A DNA stretch of 10,102 bases. Source: Bryobacterales bacterium. GTDB taxonomy: Bacteria > Acidobacteriota > Terriglobia > Bryobacterales > Bryobacteraceae. Below are positions 1 to 7,813 of this stretch, one piece after another. Each line of letters opens with the position of its first letter. Position 1 is the first letter of the stretch. The stretch lies in the NCBI GenBank assembly GCA_009697495.1, contig SHUN01000065.1, forward strand, positions 1-10,102, read 5' to 3'. Position numbers and translations under genes: made by a program. The notes under the pieces were generated by a model. That model worked only from the letters and a program-made list of their open reading frames with translations, did no database searches and had not been told where the DNA came from.

Positions 1-2304
1 CGCGCCCGCATTCACAACCAGCTTCGAAGTCACGTCGAAATCCGCGTATGCCTTCAACATCTGCTGAGGCGCCAGCGGAATGCGATTGCCCGCAACGATG
101 TGATTAATCCCCTCGCTGTTCGACTCCCCATTCACCGTTTCCGGGCTCTGATACGTCGCGTTCAGAAATGTATACCCAGTCCCGGCGGCCACGCGCCCAG
201 CGCGAAAGTTCAAATCAAATTCCGCTCCCTGCCGTTGCGTCCGCCCGAAGTTCTTGAAGTATCCATAACCGCTCTGCGGCGCGGCGACGAACAAAATATC
301 GTTCCGGTTATCGGCGCGAAACCAACCGGCGCTCCAGTTCCAGTTCGCCTCCAAAATCCCGCGCGCGCCCGCGTCCGAACTGCGTGTGACTACCGGGTGC
401 AGCGGGGGATCGCCAGCCATCGCGTTGGGCAGTTTGCAGGGTTCATTCGGATCGGCGCATCCGAGTTCAATCGACGTTGGCGCGCGGCTCCCTTCGCTAT
501 AGCTGAGGTACAGGTTCCACGTCTTCTTCGGACTGTACGTCAGCCCGGCGGCCGGGTTGAACCGTCCGAAAGCGTGCAGGCCCGTCAATGAACCCGGGCC
601 GGCCGCCGTCACAATCCGATCCCGATTGTCGATCCGAGTGTGGTTGTAGCGGCCGGCCAGCGTCACATTCCAGGCGCTGCCGATTTTCATTTGATCGGTG
701 GCATAAACGCTCGCCGTGCGAATGCGGCCGCCAACGTCCACCCGCGTATCATACGGCGCCCCGTCCACAAAGCCCCCCGTCACGCCATCGCCGAACGCGT
801 TCACGCCCGTCACCGAACGGTCCGGATTCAAATAGCCCAGTTGCGACATCTGTTGGAAATCGACGTTAGCGCGGTCGAACGCCGCGCCGGCCGTGAGTTG
901 GTGCCTATCGGCGAAATAGGACAACTGCGCGGAAGAGCCATAGTTGTGCTGCCCGGTGCCCGCACGGTTGATCAGCCCATTGCATTTTTCAGCGGGCTCA
1001 TCTTTTTGGAGCACCTGCGCAATGCAGCGCCAGAAGGGAAATGGCGTGTTGGCCGCGTTGGCGCCGCTCAATGGAAAGCCGCTGTATCCAGCCGCGGTGA
1101 GCGCGCGAATATCGGAGGCGCTGGGTTGATAAACGGCTTGATCGAGTGATGCTTCGTTGCTGTCGCCATTGAACGCGGTGTTACTGATCTTTCGGTAATA
1201 GACGTTGCCGGAAAAGTTCAACCGGCTCGACGCGGCGTGGCTCGCCGTCAGGTTCAGAAACGGCGAGCGATTGGTGTTGATATCGGGCTTCGTATAGATG
1301 CTGTTATAGCGCCGGGCCAAGTCGCGCTGCTCGCCCAGGCCATTGCCGTTCAGCGCGTTGTTGGCGTAGGACATTGTCAGGTTGATGGCCGTCTTTTCTC
1401 CTTGCCGGCCAATCTTCGTGAAGAGCTGCCGAACGTTGGACGGAGACGATTCCCGCCACCCGTCTTCAAAAAACAGGTTCCCCGCCAGATACCAATGCAA
1501 CCCATTCACCGCCGATCCGCCATGCTCCAAATCCGCCAGTTTCCGCCCAAAACTGCCGCCGCTCAACTGCAGCGCCGTTCCTGGCTGCGTCCGCCCGCTC
1601 TTCGTGTGAATCGACAAAGCGCCGCCCAGCGTGTTGAGCCCGAACAGCGGATTGGAACCGGGCATGAACACCATTTCGGCGATGGCAATCCGCGGGATCA
1701 AATCCCAACTCACCACATCGCCGAAAGGCTGATTCAGCCGCACGCCGTCCATATAAATGGAAACGCCCTGCGGCGTTCCGAGCAGCGGACTGGCCGTGTA
1801 GCCGCGATAATTCAAATCCGGTTGCACCGGATTGCCCTGGATCTCATTGAGGTGTACGCCGCGCAACCGGCGATTCAAAAGGTCCGTCACGTTCAGGGCA
1901 TTCGTGGTCTCGAAGTCGTGGGCGGTCGCGGATTGGACCGGAGTTGGAACCTCGTCGCGGTTCAGATTGCTGCCGGGCAGTGGCGTGGATTCAATCACTG
2001 CAATCGCGCTCCTGGAAACGGCCAACCGCAGTTGGATCGTTCGCTGGACAGGCATGGCATCCGCAATCTCGATCACCGAAGAATGTGTGGCAAATCCCAC
2101 TCGCGCCACCGTGAGCTTGTAGTCGCCGTAGGTTAACCTGCCCAACGTGGCGGTTCCGCGAAAATCGGTGTCAAAACGCCGCGCGTTCAGCGTTCCTGAC
2201 GCGGGCATCGGGACGCCGGAGGAATCGGTTATGGTAAGGCGAAGTTCGCCCTGCGCCAGCAGACAGGCGGCCGTCGGCAGCCATAGCAAGAATTTCAACA
2301 CCAT
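1..2304 (-). CDS. TonB-dependent outer-membrane receptor with N-terminal carboxypeptidase-regulatory-like domain (partial, C-terminus off the left edge)
   Basis: Reading the minus strand from ATG at 2304 gives 768 uninterrupted codons to the window edge. Residues 1-19 look like a signal peptide ([10 protein letters not shown] then TAACLLAQ). Residues about 20-95 form a carboxypeptidase-regulatory-like beta-sandwich ([12 protein letters not shown], the [12 protein letters not shown] strand). Residues about 118-237 are the plug domain, with [17 protein letters not shown] near 181-197 and [17 protein letters not shown] near 221-237. The remainder alternates aromatic-rich strands typical of the 22-strand barrel. 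Such receptors take up large or scarce ligands across the outer membrane using TonB energy; the ligand cannot be told from sequence. The usual barrel length suggests only the last strands are missing. A GGGAG stretch and a GTGGGA stretch precede the start. It is divergent from the M81 gene, 54 bp apart, so the two may share a control region, though I see no clear promoter there. Family call is firm; substrate unknown. Confidence 0.93.
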   Translation of the reverse strand, partial: MVLKFLLWLPTAACLLAQGELRLTITDSSGVPMPASGTLNARRFDTDFRGTATLGRLTYGDYKLTVARVGFATHSSVIEIADAMPVQRTIQLRLAVSRSAIAVIESTPLPGSNLNRDEVPTPVQSATAHDFETTNALNVTDLLNRRLRGVHLNEIQGNPVQPDLNYRGYTASPLLGTPQGVSIYMDGVRLNQPFGDVVSWDLIPRIAIAEMVFMPGSNPLFGLNTLGGALSIHTKSGRTQPGTALQLSGGSFGRKLADLEHGGSAVNGLHWYLAGNLFFEDGWRESSPSNVRQLFTKIGRQGEKTAINLTMSYANNALNGNGLGEQRDLARRYNSIYTKPDINTNRSPFLNLTASHAASSRLNFSGNVYYRKISNTAFNGDSNEASLDQAVYQPSASDIRALTAAGYSGFPLSGANAANTPFPFWRCIAQVLQKDEPAEKCNGLINRAGTGQHNYGSSAQLSYFADRHQLTAGAAFDRANVDFQQMSQLGYLNPDRSVTGVNAFGDGVTGGFVDGAPYDTRVDVGGRIRTASVYATDQMKIGSAWNVTLAGRYNHTRIDNRDRIVTAAGPGSLTGLHAFGRFNPAAGLTYSPKKTWNLYLSYSEGSRAPTSIELGCADPNEPCKLPNAMAGDPPLHPVVTRSSDAGARGILEANWNWSAGWFRADNRNDILFVAAPQSGYGYFKNFGRTQRQGAEFDLNFRAGRVAAGTGYTFLNATYQSPETVNGESNSEGINHIVAGNRIPLAPQQMLKAYADFDVTSKLVVNAGA

Positions 2305-2358
2305 CCTATTTTCCCACTAGCTCCCATTTGTCCGGAATTTCTTTTGTAGCATAGGTGG

Positions 2359-3780
2359 GTGGATACCCTTCGCGTTGGAATTCTCGGTTTTCTGCACGAA
2401 TCGAACACGTTTTTGGGAGTGCCAACGCGATGGGAGGATTTCGCCTCCACTTCGATGACTGCCGGCGAGGCTATGCGCGAACGCTGGACCGGCGCGCATC
2501 ACGAACTCGGCGGCTTCTTTGCCGGTTGCGCCGCCGAAGGTCTGGAGGCCGTGCCGGGATTCGCTACTTACGCCGTACCCAGCGGCACCATCGCCGCCGA
2601 AGATTTTGAACGCCTCGCTGACTCGCTGATCAACGCCATCCAGCCCGTCGACGGCATCCTCGCCGCTCTTCACGGCGCTACCGTCAGCGAGGCGTTTCCC
2701 GATGCCGACGGTGAGATTCTCCGCCGTATCCGCGCCCGCGTTGGCCCCGATTTGCCAATCGTCGTCACGCTCGACTTGCATGCCAACATTTCGCAACAAA
2801 TGTTGGCCCATTGCAATGCGATCGTCGCTTACCGGACGAATCCGCATCTCGATCAGCGCGAACGCGGCGAGGATGCCGCCCGCCTCCTCGCCCGCATTTT
2901 TCGCGGCGATGTGAAGCCCGTAATGGCACTGGCCGCGCCTCCCCTCGCCGTCCCGATATCCGCGCAGAATACCGCGAATCTATTCCTCTTCGACGATCTC
3001 CGCGAAGTACTCAACTGGCCCGGAATCCTCTCCGCCAGCGTTGCGCTCGGCTTCTATTACGCCGATGTCGAAGAGATGGGAACGTCGTTCCTGGCTGTCG
3101 CTAACGGTGACCGGGCTCTCGCCGAGCATGCCGTGCAATGGATGTCGGATCGCGCCTGGGCGCGCCGCCGTGAACTCGTGCCAACGCTGCCATCCGCCGC
3201 CGAAGCCGTGGCAAACGCCATCGCCGCGGTCAAACCCGTCGTGTTAATGGATATCGGCGACAACGTTGGCGGCGGCAGTCCGGCGGATTCGCTGGTTTTG
3301 TTTGAAGAATGCCTCCGCCAAGGCGCCCGCAATGTCCTGGCCGTCATCCACGCGCCTGACAAAGTGGGCCTCTGCGTAGCTGCCGGCGTTGGCGCCCAAG
3401 TCTCGCTCGGCTTCTCCTCGGGCACCGTCCGTCTGTTATCGGACGGCCTCTTTACGGAACGAAAAGTCCGCCATGGCGGCTGGACCCACTGTGATCAGGG
3501 CCTCACCGCCGTCGTCGAAACAGCCGAAAACCACACAATCGTTTTGACCTCCCGCCGCATGGCCCCCATGAGCCTCGAACAGATCCGCAGCGTCGGCGTG
3601 ATCCCCGAATCCAAGGACATTCTCATCGTCAAAGGCGTGATCGCGCCGCAGGCCGCCTACCGGGAAGTAGCCGCCTCCATCGTGCTCGTCGACACGCCCG
3701 GCCCCACTGCCAACGACCCCGCTTCGTTCAACTACAAACACCGCCGCCGCCCCATGTTTCCAATGGAGCCCAACGCGTGA
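2359..3780 (+). CDS. M81 family metallopeptidase (MlrC/microcystinase C-like)
   Basis: The 473-residue product is full length for family M81, zinc amidohydrolase-like enzymes named after MlrC, which degrades linearised microcystin; most members have unknown substrates. The N-terminal domain shows RVGILGFLHESNTF (residues 5-18, Glu14), HGAT at 105-108, TLDLHAN at 137-143 (Asp139, His141) and NPHLDQRERG at 161-170 (His163). Asp139, His141 and His163 match the expected metal ligands. The C-terminal MlrC domain has MDIGDNVGGGSPAD at 297-310. There is no signal peptide, so it should be cytosolic. The start is GTG: an in-frame TAG lies at 2347-2349, and any later start would remove the Glu14 motif. 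AGGTGG abuts this start with almost no spacing, so ribosome binding is unusual. The stop overlaps the GTG of a broken downstream gene. Turnover of a small peptide or imported amide is plausible, but the substrate is not shown. Confidence 0.93.
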   Translation: MDTLRVGILGFLHESNTFLGVPTRWEDFASTSMTAGEAMRERWTGAHHELGGFFAGCAAEGLEAVPGFATYAVPSGTIAAEDFERLADSLINAIQPVDGILAALHGATVSEAFPDADGEILRRIRARVGPDLPIVVTLDLHANISQQMLAHCNAIVAYRTNPHLDQRERGEDAARLLARIFRGDVKPVMALAAPPLAVPISAQNTANLFLFDDLREVLNWPGILSASVALGFYYADVEEMGTSFLAVANGDRALAEHAVQWMSDRAWARRRELVPTLPSAAEAVANAIAAVKPVVLMDIGDNVGGGSPADSLVLFEECLRQGARNVLAVIHAPDKVGLCVAAGVGAQVSLGFSSGTVRLLSDGLFTERKVRHGGWTHCDQGLTAVVETAENHTIVLTSRRMAPMSLEQIRSVGVIPESKDILIVKGVIAPQAAYREVAASIVLVDTPGPTANDPASFNYKHRRRPMFPMEPNA

Positions 3781-4115
3781 AGCGCCTTCTCGTCCTGGCG
3801 GCCGCGCTGCCGCCCTCGCCCAGGTCGAGCTGCCCGTCACCTTCGGCGTGCTGCAAAAAGCTATCGCCGCGCGGTCTTGGAAAATCCGCGCCTCAGCGAA
3901 GTCGGTGGCCGCCTCGTCATCCGCGCGACACCCTACGCCGACAAAAGCATCCTCCGCCTCCGCGACATCGAAGCCGTCAGCGACGGCAAGCGCGGCGTCT
4001 GCCCCCGCGCTGTCTGCAAACAGCTCGCCGCGACCAGCCCCGCGTATTTCGCCCCGGCCAGTCATTCCGCAAGCCCGTCGACGATCTATCCGTGCAATCC
4101 TTGCGCGTTTCCTAA
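3777..4115 (+). pseudogene. Remnant of a short secreted protein gene, broken by about three frameshifts
   Basis: A GTG at 3777 overlaps the M81 stop (GTGA), a translational-coupling arrangement. It begins like a signal peptide, VKRLLVLAA. Sense then appears to move to the next frame near 3800-3812, reading ALAQVELPVTFGVLQK with a good signal-peptidase site after ALA. It moves again at the A5 tract 3855-3859 (SYRRAVLENPRLSEVGGRLV, continuing as IRATPYADKSILRLRDIEAV). It shifts a last time around 4000-4060 to reach VFRPGQSFRKPVDDLSVQSL and a TAA at 4113-4115. Each shift equals one missing base. Joined together this would be a small exported protein of roughly 110 residues that I do not recognise. 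It could be a true decaying gene or a single intact gene spoiled by homopolymer undercalls. No other convincing gene occupies 3781-4150; the open frames opposite it are shadows. Confidence 0.5.
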
Positions 4116-4150
4116 GAAGCGCTCGTACTCCAACTCGGACTCATGCTTCG

Positions 4151-4990
4151 TTAACTATTCCCCTCTTCAATCGCCACGCGCCGTTCCAGGAAACGCCGCA
4201 TCGGCGCCCGCCCCGGCGGGACTAGCGGCTGATTCCGCGGAAACTCCCGCGCCGGAAACGGTCTTACATCATCCCCCGCGGACGCCGCCGGAACGTGTTC
4301 ATGATGGGCCTCTTCCGCATCGCGCATCCGTCGCGCAACACCCGGACGCGGACACGTCGATTTCAACCCGTCGATATGCTCATGCAACTCGTCGGAAATC
4401 TCTTTCCACATCGGATCCAGTATGAAGTCGATCCCCTCGCGCCTCGCCAGTTTCGCCGCCGGCACGAAATCCGCGTCCCCGGCGATCAATACAATCTGGT
4501 CCACTTGCTTCTTAAAAGTCAATGACGCGATATCCAACCCAATGCGCATTTCGATGCCCTTTTGCCGGACCTCGTAGCTCACATCCTGCGGCTGTAATTC
4601 TGCCGCCGTAAGCGTCCCCGCAATCATCTGCTTCAGCTTCGCCGGTTCCAAAACCCAATTCCCGTAGTCGGCTAACCGCCCCTGCCGCAACGCCACTTTT
4701 CGCAGTTTTCGCAACTCCGAATGCACGCCAGACCGGAACACCGCCTCTTCGGTTTTCCCCAAATCCACCAGTTCTTTCGTGATCGGATGGAAGATTTTCT
4801 TGTCCAACGGCGGACAGTCATAATAGAAAATCCGATACAACTCCCGCAACTCGTTGTTCTTGCCTTCGAGGTGCTTGAGAGACCACGTAAACAGGTCTTT
4901 TGCAACCTGTCGGCAATCTAACGTATGGCCTTTAAGAATGCGGTATCTACGCAGGAAGAAACCGCCATCGACCATAATGGCTGTTGGCAT
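4151..4990 (-). CDS. NYN domain protein (PIN-like putative ribonuclease, LabA/DUF88 type)
   Basis: The 279-residue product opens with TAIMVDGGFFLRR (Asp8). It also carries KGIEMRIGLDIASL at 144-157 (Asp153) and VLIAGDADFVPAAKLARREG at 167-186 (Asp172, Asp174). These are the spaced acidic residues of the NYN fold, a PIN-like metal-dependent RNase domain. The NYN domain ends near 210. Residues 211-279 form a proline- and arginine-rich tail with no recognisable fold, possibly disordered. ATG at 4990 is chosen because an AAGGAG Shine-Dalgarno lies upstream and the first Asp motif follows at once; Met6 is a possible alternative. The protein has no signal peptide or membrane segment. It has its own sigma-70-like promoter and a foldable leader. 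Family members act on RNA or in RNA surveillance; the target here is unknown. Confidence 0.88.
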   Translation of the reverse strand: MPTAIMVDGGFFLRRYRILKGHTLDCRQVAKDLFTWSLKHLEGKNNELRELYRIFYYDCPPLDKKIFHPITKELVDLGKTEEAVFRSGVHSELRKLRKVALRQGRLADYGNWVLEPAKLKQMIAGTLTAAELQPQDVSYEVRQKGIEMRIGLDIASLTFKKQVDQIVLIAGDADFVPAAKLARREGIDFILDPMWKEISDELHEHIDGLKSTCPRPGVARRMRDAEEAHHEHVPAASAGDDVRPFPAREFPRNQPLVPPGRAPMRRFLERRVAIEEGNS

Positions 4991-5002
4991 AAACCGGAAT
5001 TA

Positions 5003-5008
5003 CTCCTT
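5003..5008 (-). promoter_or_regulatory. Shine-Dalgarno site of the NYN gene
   Basis: AAGGAG on the minus strand, 12 nt before the ATG at 4990. The match is perfect though the spacing is a little long. It supports 4990 as the start of the NYN gene. Confidence 0.7.
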
Positions 5009-5042
5009 ACCCATGTCGAGACACACGGATCAGTAAAAATAT

Positions 5043-5095
5043 GCCCTTGGGATCGGCACCACCTCGATTATTTGGCGGAACTTACGGCCAAGGGC
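5043..5095 (-). repeat. 8-bp inverted repeat in the NYN leader, possible attenuator
   Basis: GCCCTTGG (5043-5050) and CCAAGGGC (5088-5095) are perfect 8-bp arms around a 37-nt loop. In the minus-strand RNA, CCGCC and GGUGG inside the loop can pair as a nested 5-bp stem with one G-U. The 3' arm is followed by AUAUUUUUA, so the whole resembles a weak terminator lying between the promoter and the start codon. Whether it regulates is inference. Confidence 0.4.
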
Positions 5096-5106
5096 TCGAT
5101 GCCGTC

Positions 5107-5135
5107 AGTGTAACACAACTTTACAGTCGTGTGAA
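5107..5135 (-). promoter_or_regulatory. Sigma-70-like promoter of the NYN gene
   Basis: On the minus strand a TTCACA box (5130-5135) and a TACACT box (5107-5112) are separated by exactly 17 nt, one and two mismatches from the consensus hexamers. Transcription would begin near 5100, leaving a leader of about 110 nt. The -35 box lies only 11 bp beyond the stop of the isomerase-like gene, so the NYN gene can be transcribed independently of the sulfatase pair. Confidence 0.55.
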
Positions 5136-5146
5136 CTGGATGTTAC

Positions 5147-6010
5147 CTAAAGTTTAATCAAAGCAAGCGCCCGCCGCATCGATTCCGCCACAATCGACAA
5201 AATTTCCTCCCGCGGTTTCGCCCGCAGCGCCGCGTTAAACGGCTCACACCGCACTGGCGCGTCACACCCTAAACCCTGCAAAACATTCAGGAAACCCGCC
5301 GTGTCTATCACTCCCGTCGCAAGGGGTATCTCCCGCTTGCTGTCGATCTGCTGATCCAGCGGCACCCCCGCCGGCGCATCGTTGAGATCGATGCAAATAA
5401 TTTCACTATTTTTTAACAACTCCAGATCCGCCAGCGTTTCCCCCGCCGTATACCAGTGCCAGGTGTCCAGCACGAACCCCATGTTCGACGCGCCGATCTC
5501 GCCCAACAACTCCCGCATCTCCGCCATCGAATGCAGAAACGGATACCGCTTTGCTGTCCACAGCGTCTTCGGCCCGACGTATTCGAGCCCCAAACGCTGC
5601 CCGTGATCTCCCAATATCCGAGCCACTTCCCGCAACCGAGCCGCGTGCTGTTTCAAATTCGCCATGTACGGCAGCGAATCGTGGTTTGGCGAAATCCACG
5701 TCCCCACCCGCGTCGCCCCGGCCTTCTGCAGTGCCGCCGCAATCGACGGTAATCCCGCCAGATCCTTCCGGAACAACGCGTCATCTTTCCGGAAATCGAC
5801 AGTCAAACCGGATTGTCCCCACGCCAGCCGGAATTCCTTCCGCTTCCCGTTGCACTCCTCCATCTGCCCCGCGCTCATCGCCGCCATCTCATCGCCGAAT
5901 GGCTGCACGGCTTCATAACCGAAATTATGCGCGTCCTGAATCGTCTCCATCTGATTCGCCTTCACCCCAATGGATCCCGGCGTCAGGCATATCGTCATTT
6001 TGCGTGGCAT
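5147..6010 (-). CDS. Sugar phosphate isomerase/epimerase-like protein (xylose isomerase-type TIM barrel)
   Basis: The 287-residue product is the normal length for AP-endonuclease-2/xylose-isomerase-like TIM-barrel proteins. It shows GLEYVGPKTLW at 141-151 (Glu143), FVLDTWHWYTAG at 179-190 (Asp182, His185), CIDLNDAP at 206-213 (Asp208), SKREIPLATGVID at 224-236, and VRCEPFN at 253-259 (Glu256). These are the expected positions of the metal-binding Glu/Asp/His/Glu set. There is no signal peptide, so it is probably cytosolic. It starts 13 bp behind the sulfatase stop on the same strand, with GGGGA before the ATG, so the two are probably one transcript. Desulfated sugars released by the sulfatase are a reasonable source of substrate, but the real reaction (isomerase, epimerase or dehydratase) cannot be told. 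Met5 is an alternative start. Confidence 0.88.
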   Translation of the reverse strand: MPRKMTICLTPGSIGVKANQMETIQDAHNFGYEAVQPFGDEMAAMSAGQMEECNGKRKEFRLAWGQSGLTVDFRKDDALFRKDLAGLPSIAAALQKAGATRVGTWISPNHDSLPYMANLKQHAARLREVARILGDHGQRLGLEYVGPKTLWTAKRYPFLHSMAEMRELLGEIGASNMGFVLDTWHWYTAGETLADLELLKNSEIICIDLNDAPAGVPLDQQIDSKREIPLATGVIDTAGFLNVLQGLGCDAPVRCEPFNAALRAKPREEILSIVAESMRRALALIKL

Positions 6011-6023
6011 ACTGTGGTTCCCC

Positions 6024-7514
6024 CTACAATAACGTGTTTCCCGACGGCTTGTGCCAGGCGAACAACTTGCCTTTCAACTCGGCCAATTTCCCCTGATGCC
6101 GCGCGTCCAAAGCCAGATTCCGCTTCTCCTCCGGATCCTCCCGCAGGTTATACAGTTCCGCCAAATCATTCGCCCAATAATTAAACTTAAAATCCCCATC
6201 GCGAATCATGTAGCGGGCAGCCCTGGTTCCCAGCGCGAACTCCGCAAACACCGGCCGTGTCCACGCCGCCTCCGGGTCCCGCAACAACCGCGCAAAGCTC
6301 GGCTCATCCAGCCCCGCCGGCACCGGCAAGCCGCAAGCATCCAACAAAGTAGCCGCCAATCCGACTTGGGAAACCGGCGTCCCGCACACCGCGCCCGCTT
6401 TCACCCCAGGGCCGCGAAACACCAGCGGCACTCCGCACGATGGCTCATAAAACAAACTCTTCTGCCAACAGCCATGCTCACCCAGCATCTCGCCGTGATC
6501 GGAGGAATAGACCACCAGCGTATTGTCATCCAATCCCAAATCTCGCAACCCTCGCAACACACCGCCTATGACGCCATCCAGATACGCAATGTTGGCATAG
6601 TACATCGCCATCCGCTGCCGCGCCTGCGCCTCATCCCGCACTTCCGGCGTCGGCGCGTGACGCGCCGCTATCCCGCGGATCACTTGCGGCACCGTCGCCG
6701 CTTCCGCCTGCCCAGGCCGGATCCGCCCAAACGTCGCTGGCAACCGCATATCGTCCGCGGAAAACATTTCCGCCCATTTCTTCGGCGGCATGAACGGATC
6801 ATGCGGCTTCAAAAAACTGGCGACCAGGAAAAACGGTTGCCGCGTCCCCTGCGTCTTCAAAAATCGCTGCGTCTCCCGGGCCACAAAGCTCTCAAAGTGG
6901 TCTTTCTCCTCCAACAGCGACGCCCGCCCCACATGCACAAACCCTTCCCGACCATCTTTAGCGCGCGTCCCCAGCCAAGGGTCCCCGTGGTCCTCCCAAA
7001 GCGCCGGAATTTGCGGCAGCCCCGAACCTGAATTCGGCGCCGCCAATTCCTCGGCATACACCCGCGCCTTCGGCCCCAGGTATTGCCACCAGTCGTTGAA
7101 GTCCAGCCGGTAGTCAAACCCATGCGTCTGCGCGTCCACAAAATGCATCTTGCCAATGAGACCCGTCATGTACCCGTGCCGCCCAAAATAATCGGCGATC
7201 GTTTTCACCGTGAACGGCCACGGTGTGGCGTTGTTGTACACGCCGTTGGTATGCGCATAGGTCCCCGTTAATAACGCCGCCCGCGACGGCGTGCACACCG
7301 GATAGGCGCAGTAGGCATGGTCAAATCGCATCCCGGCGCGCGCCAGCGCATCCAGATGCGGCGTGTGCGCATGTACGTCGCCCCGCACTCCCAGCGCGCC
7401 GGGCCGGTGTTGATCGCTCAACAGGAACAGCACGTTCTTCGCCCGCGCGTTCCCGGTCTGCGCCGCCAGCGCCGCCGGCGACGCCAAAAATTCTTTTCTG
7501 CTCAGGACTGCCAT
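6024..7514 (-). CDS. Sulfatase (formylglycine-dependent, S1 type), probably exported
   Basis: The 496-residue product has all the sulfatase hallmarks. NVLFLLSDQHRP at 27-38 supplies metal ligand Asp34. PVCTPSRAALLTG at 72-84 matches the sulfatase signature, with Cys74 the residue converted to formylglycine and Arg78 following it. GKMHF at 121-125, LKPHDPF at 235-241 (His238), and YSSDHGEMLGEHG at 336-348 (Asp339, His340) complete the site, and Lys352 is nearby. It hydrolyses sulfate esters after activation by a formylglycine-generating enzyme not found here. The N-terminus SRKEFLASPAALAAQ resembles a Tat signal with Arg-Lys instead of Arg-Arg. ATG at 7514 is preferred because AAGGCG precedes it and homologous signal-like sequence starts here; the open frame extends to 7772 but would overlap a divergent gene. 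It probably forms an operon with the isomerase-like gene. Confidence 0.92.
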   Translation of the reverse strand: MAVLSRKEFLASPAALAAQTGNARAKNVLFLLSDQHRPGALGVRGDVHAHTPHLDALARAGMRFDHAYCAYPVCTPSRAALLTGTYAHTNGVYNNATPWPFTVKTIADYFGRHGYMTGLIGKMHFVDAQTHGFDYRLDFNDWWQYLGPKARVYAEELAAPNSGSGLPQIPALWEDHGDPWLGTRAKDGREGFVHVGRASLLEEKDHFESFVARETQRFLKTQGTRQPFFLVASFLKPHDPFMPPKKWAEMFSADDMRLPATFGRIRPGQAEAATVPQVIRGIAARHAPTPEVRDEAQARQRMAMYYANIAYLDGVIGGVLRGLRDLGLDDNTLVVYSSDHGEMLGEHGCWQKSLFYEPSCGVPLVFRGPGVKAGAVCGTPVSQVGLAATLLDACGLPVPAGLDEPSFARLLRDPEAAWTRPVFAEFALGTRAARYMIRDGDFKFNYWANDLAELYNLREDPEEKRNLALDARHQGKLAELKGKLFAWHKPSGNTLL

Positions 7515-7520
7515 AACGCC

Positions 7521-7535
7521 TTGCAGTATATGCAA
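7521..7535. promoter_or_regulatory. TTGCA-N5-TGCAA dyad in the sulfatase/zinc-ribbon divergent gap
   Basis: A perfect 5-bp inverted repeat lies 6 bp upstream of the sulfatase ATG in the 52-bp divergent region. It includes a TATACT on the minus strand that could act as a -10 box, although no -35 box is seen at a normal distance. It may be an operator; short dyads also arise by chance. Confidence 0.25.
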
Positions 7536-7566
7536 CTCCGGCCCGCCCCGCTGAATCAAAGGATTA

Positions 7567-7809
7567 GTGAGCAAGGTAATCACAATCGAGCGCCCCCAAA
7601 TCGGCCCCGGCGTTACCGGACCTCGCATTCGCTGCCCTCTCTGCGATTGGGCGCCGCCTCGCGATGAGGTTTGGGCCTGCTCCTGCGGCCACGAATGGCA
7701 CACGTTCGAGACCGGCGGCGTCTGCCCCTCCTGCGTCAAACAGTGGCCGTCGACACAGTGCCACCCATGCAAAGGCTGGTCGGATCACTCCGATTGGTAC
7801 GAATATTAG
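7567..7809 (+). CDS. Small cysteine-rich zinc-ribbon-like protein, function unknown
   Basis: The 80-residue product carries eight cysteines and two well placed histidines. These are CPLC at 23-26, CSCGHEWH at 38-45, CPSC at 53-56 and CHPC at 65-68, followed by the acidic aromatic end WSDHSDWYEY. The pattern is that of two or more structural zinc-binding knuckles; I know of no function for it. The start is GTG at 7567, with AAAGGA at 7558-7563 just upstream. Its stop is 4 bp before the ATG of the DedA-rhodanese gene on the same strand, so the two are almost surely cotranscribed. It diverges from the sulfatase. The protein has no membrane segment or signal. A role in metal binding or as an accessory to its neighbour is only a guess from context. 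Confidence 0.8.
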   Translation: MSKVITIERPQIGPGVTGPRIRCPLCDWAPPRDEVWACSCGHEWHTFETGGVCPSCVKQWPSTQCHPCKGWSDHSDWYEY

Positions 7810-7813
7810 AGTC

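Noticed and set aside
1237..2136. 299-codon open frame on the plus strand
   Set aside because: It lies antisense to the receptor, whose minus-strand frame encodes clear signal, plug and barrel features. The plus-strand product is arginine/proline-rich with no recognisable domain.
3436..4065. 209-codon open frame on the minus strand
   Set aside because: It is antisense to the M81 C-terminus and the broken gene; its composition is that of a GC-rich shadow frame.
5110..5146. Terminator after the isomerase-like gene
   Set aside because: The inverted repeat there is AT-rich with a long loop and has no U-tract after it on the minus strand.
6051..7031. 326-codon open frame on the plus strand
   Set aside because: It is the antisense shadow of the sulfatase, arginine- and proline-rich and without motifs.
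7515..7772. Upstream extension of the sulfatase frame
   Set aside because: It would overlap the divergent zinc-ribbon gene completely, and the ATG at 7514 has both a ribosome site and a signal-like N-terminus.
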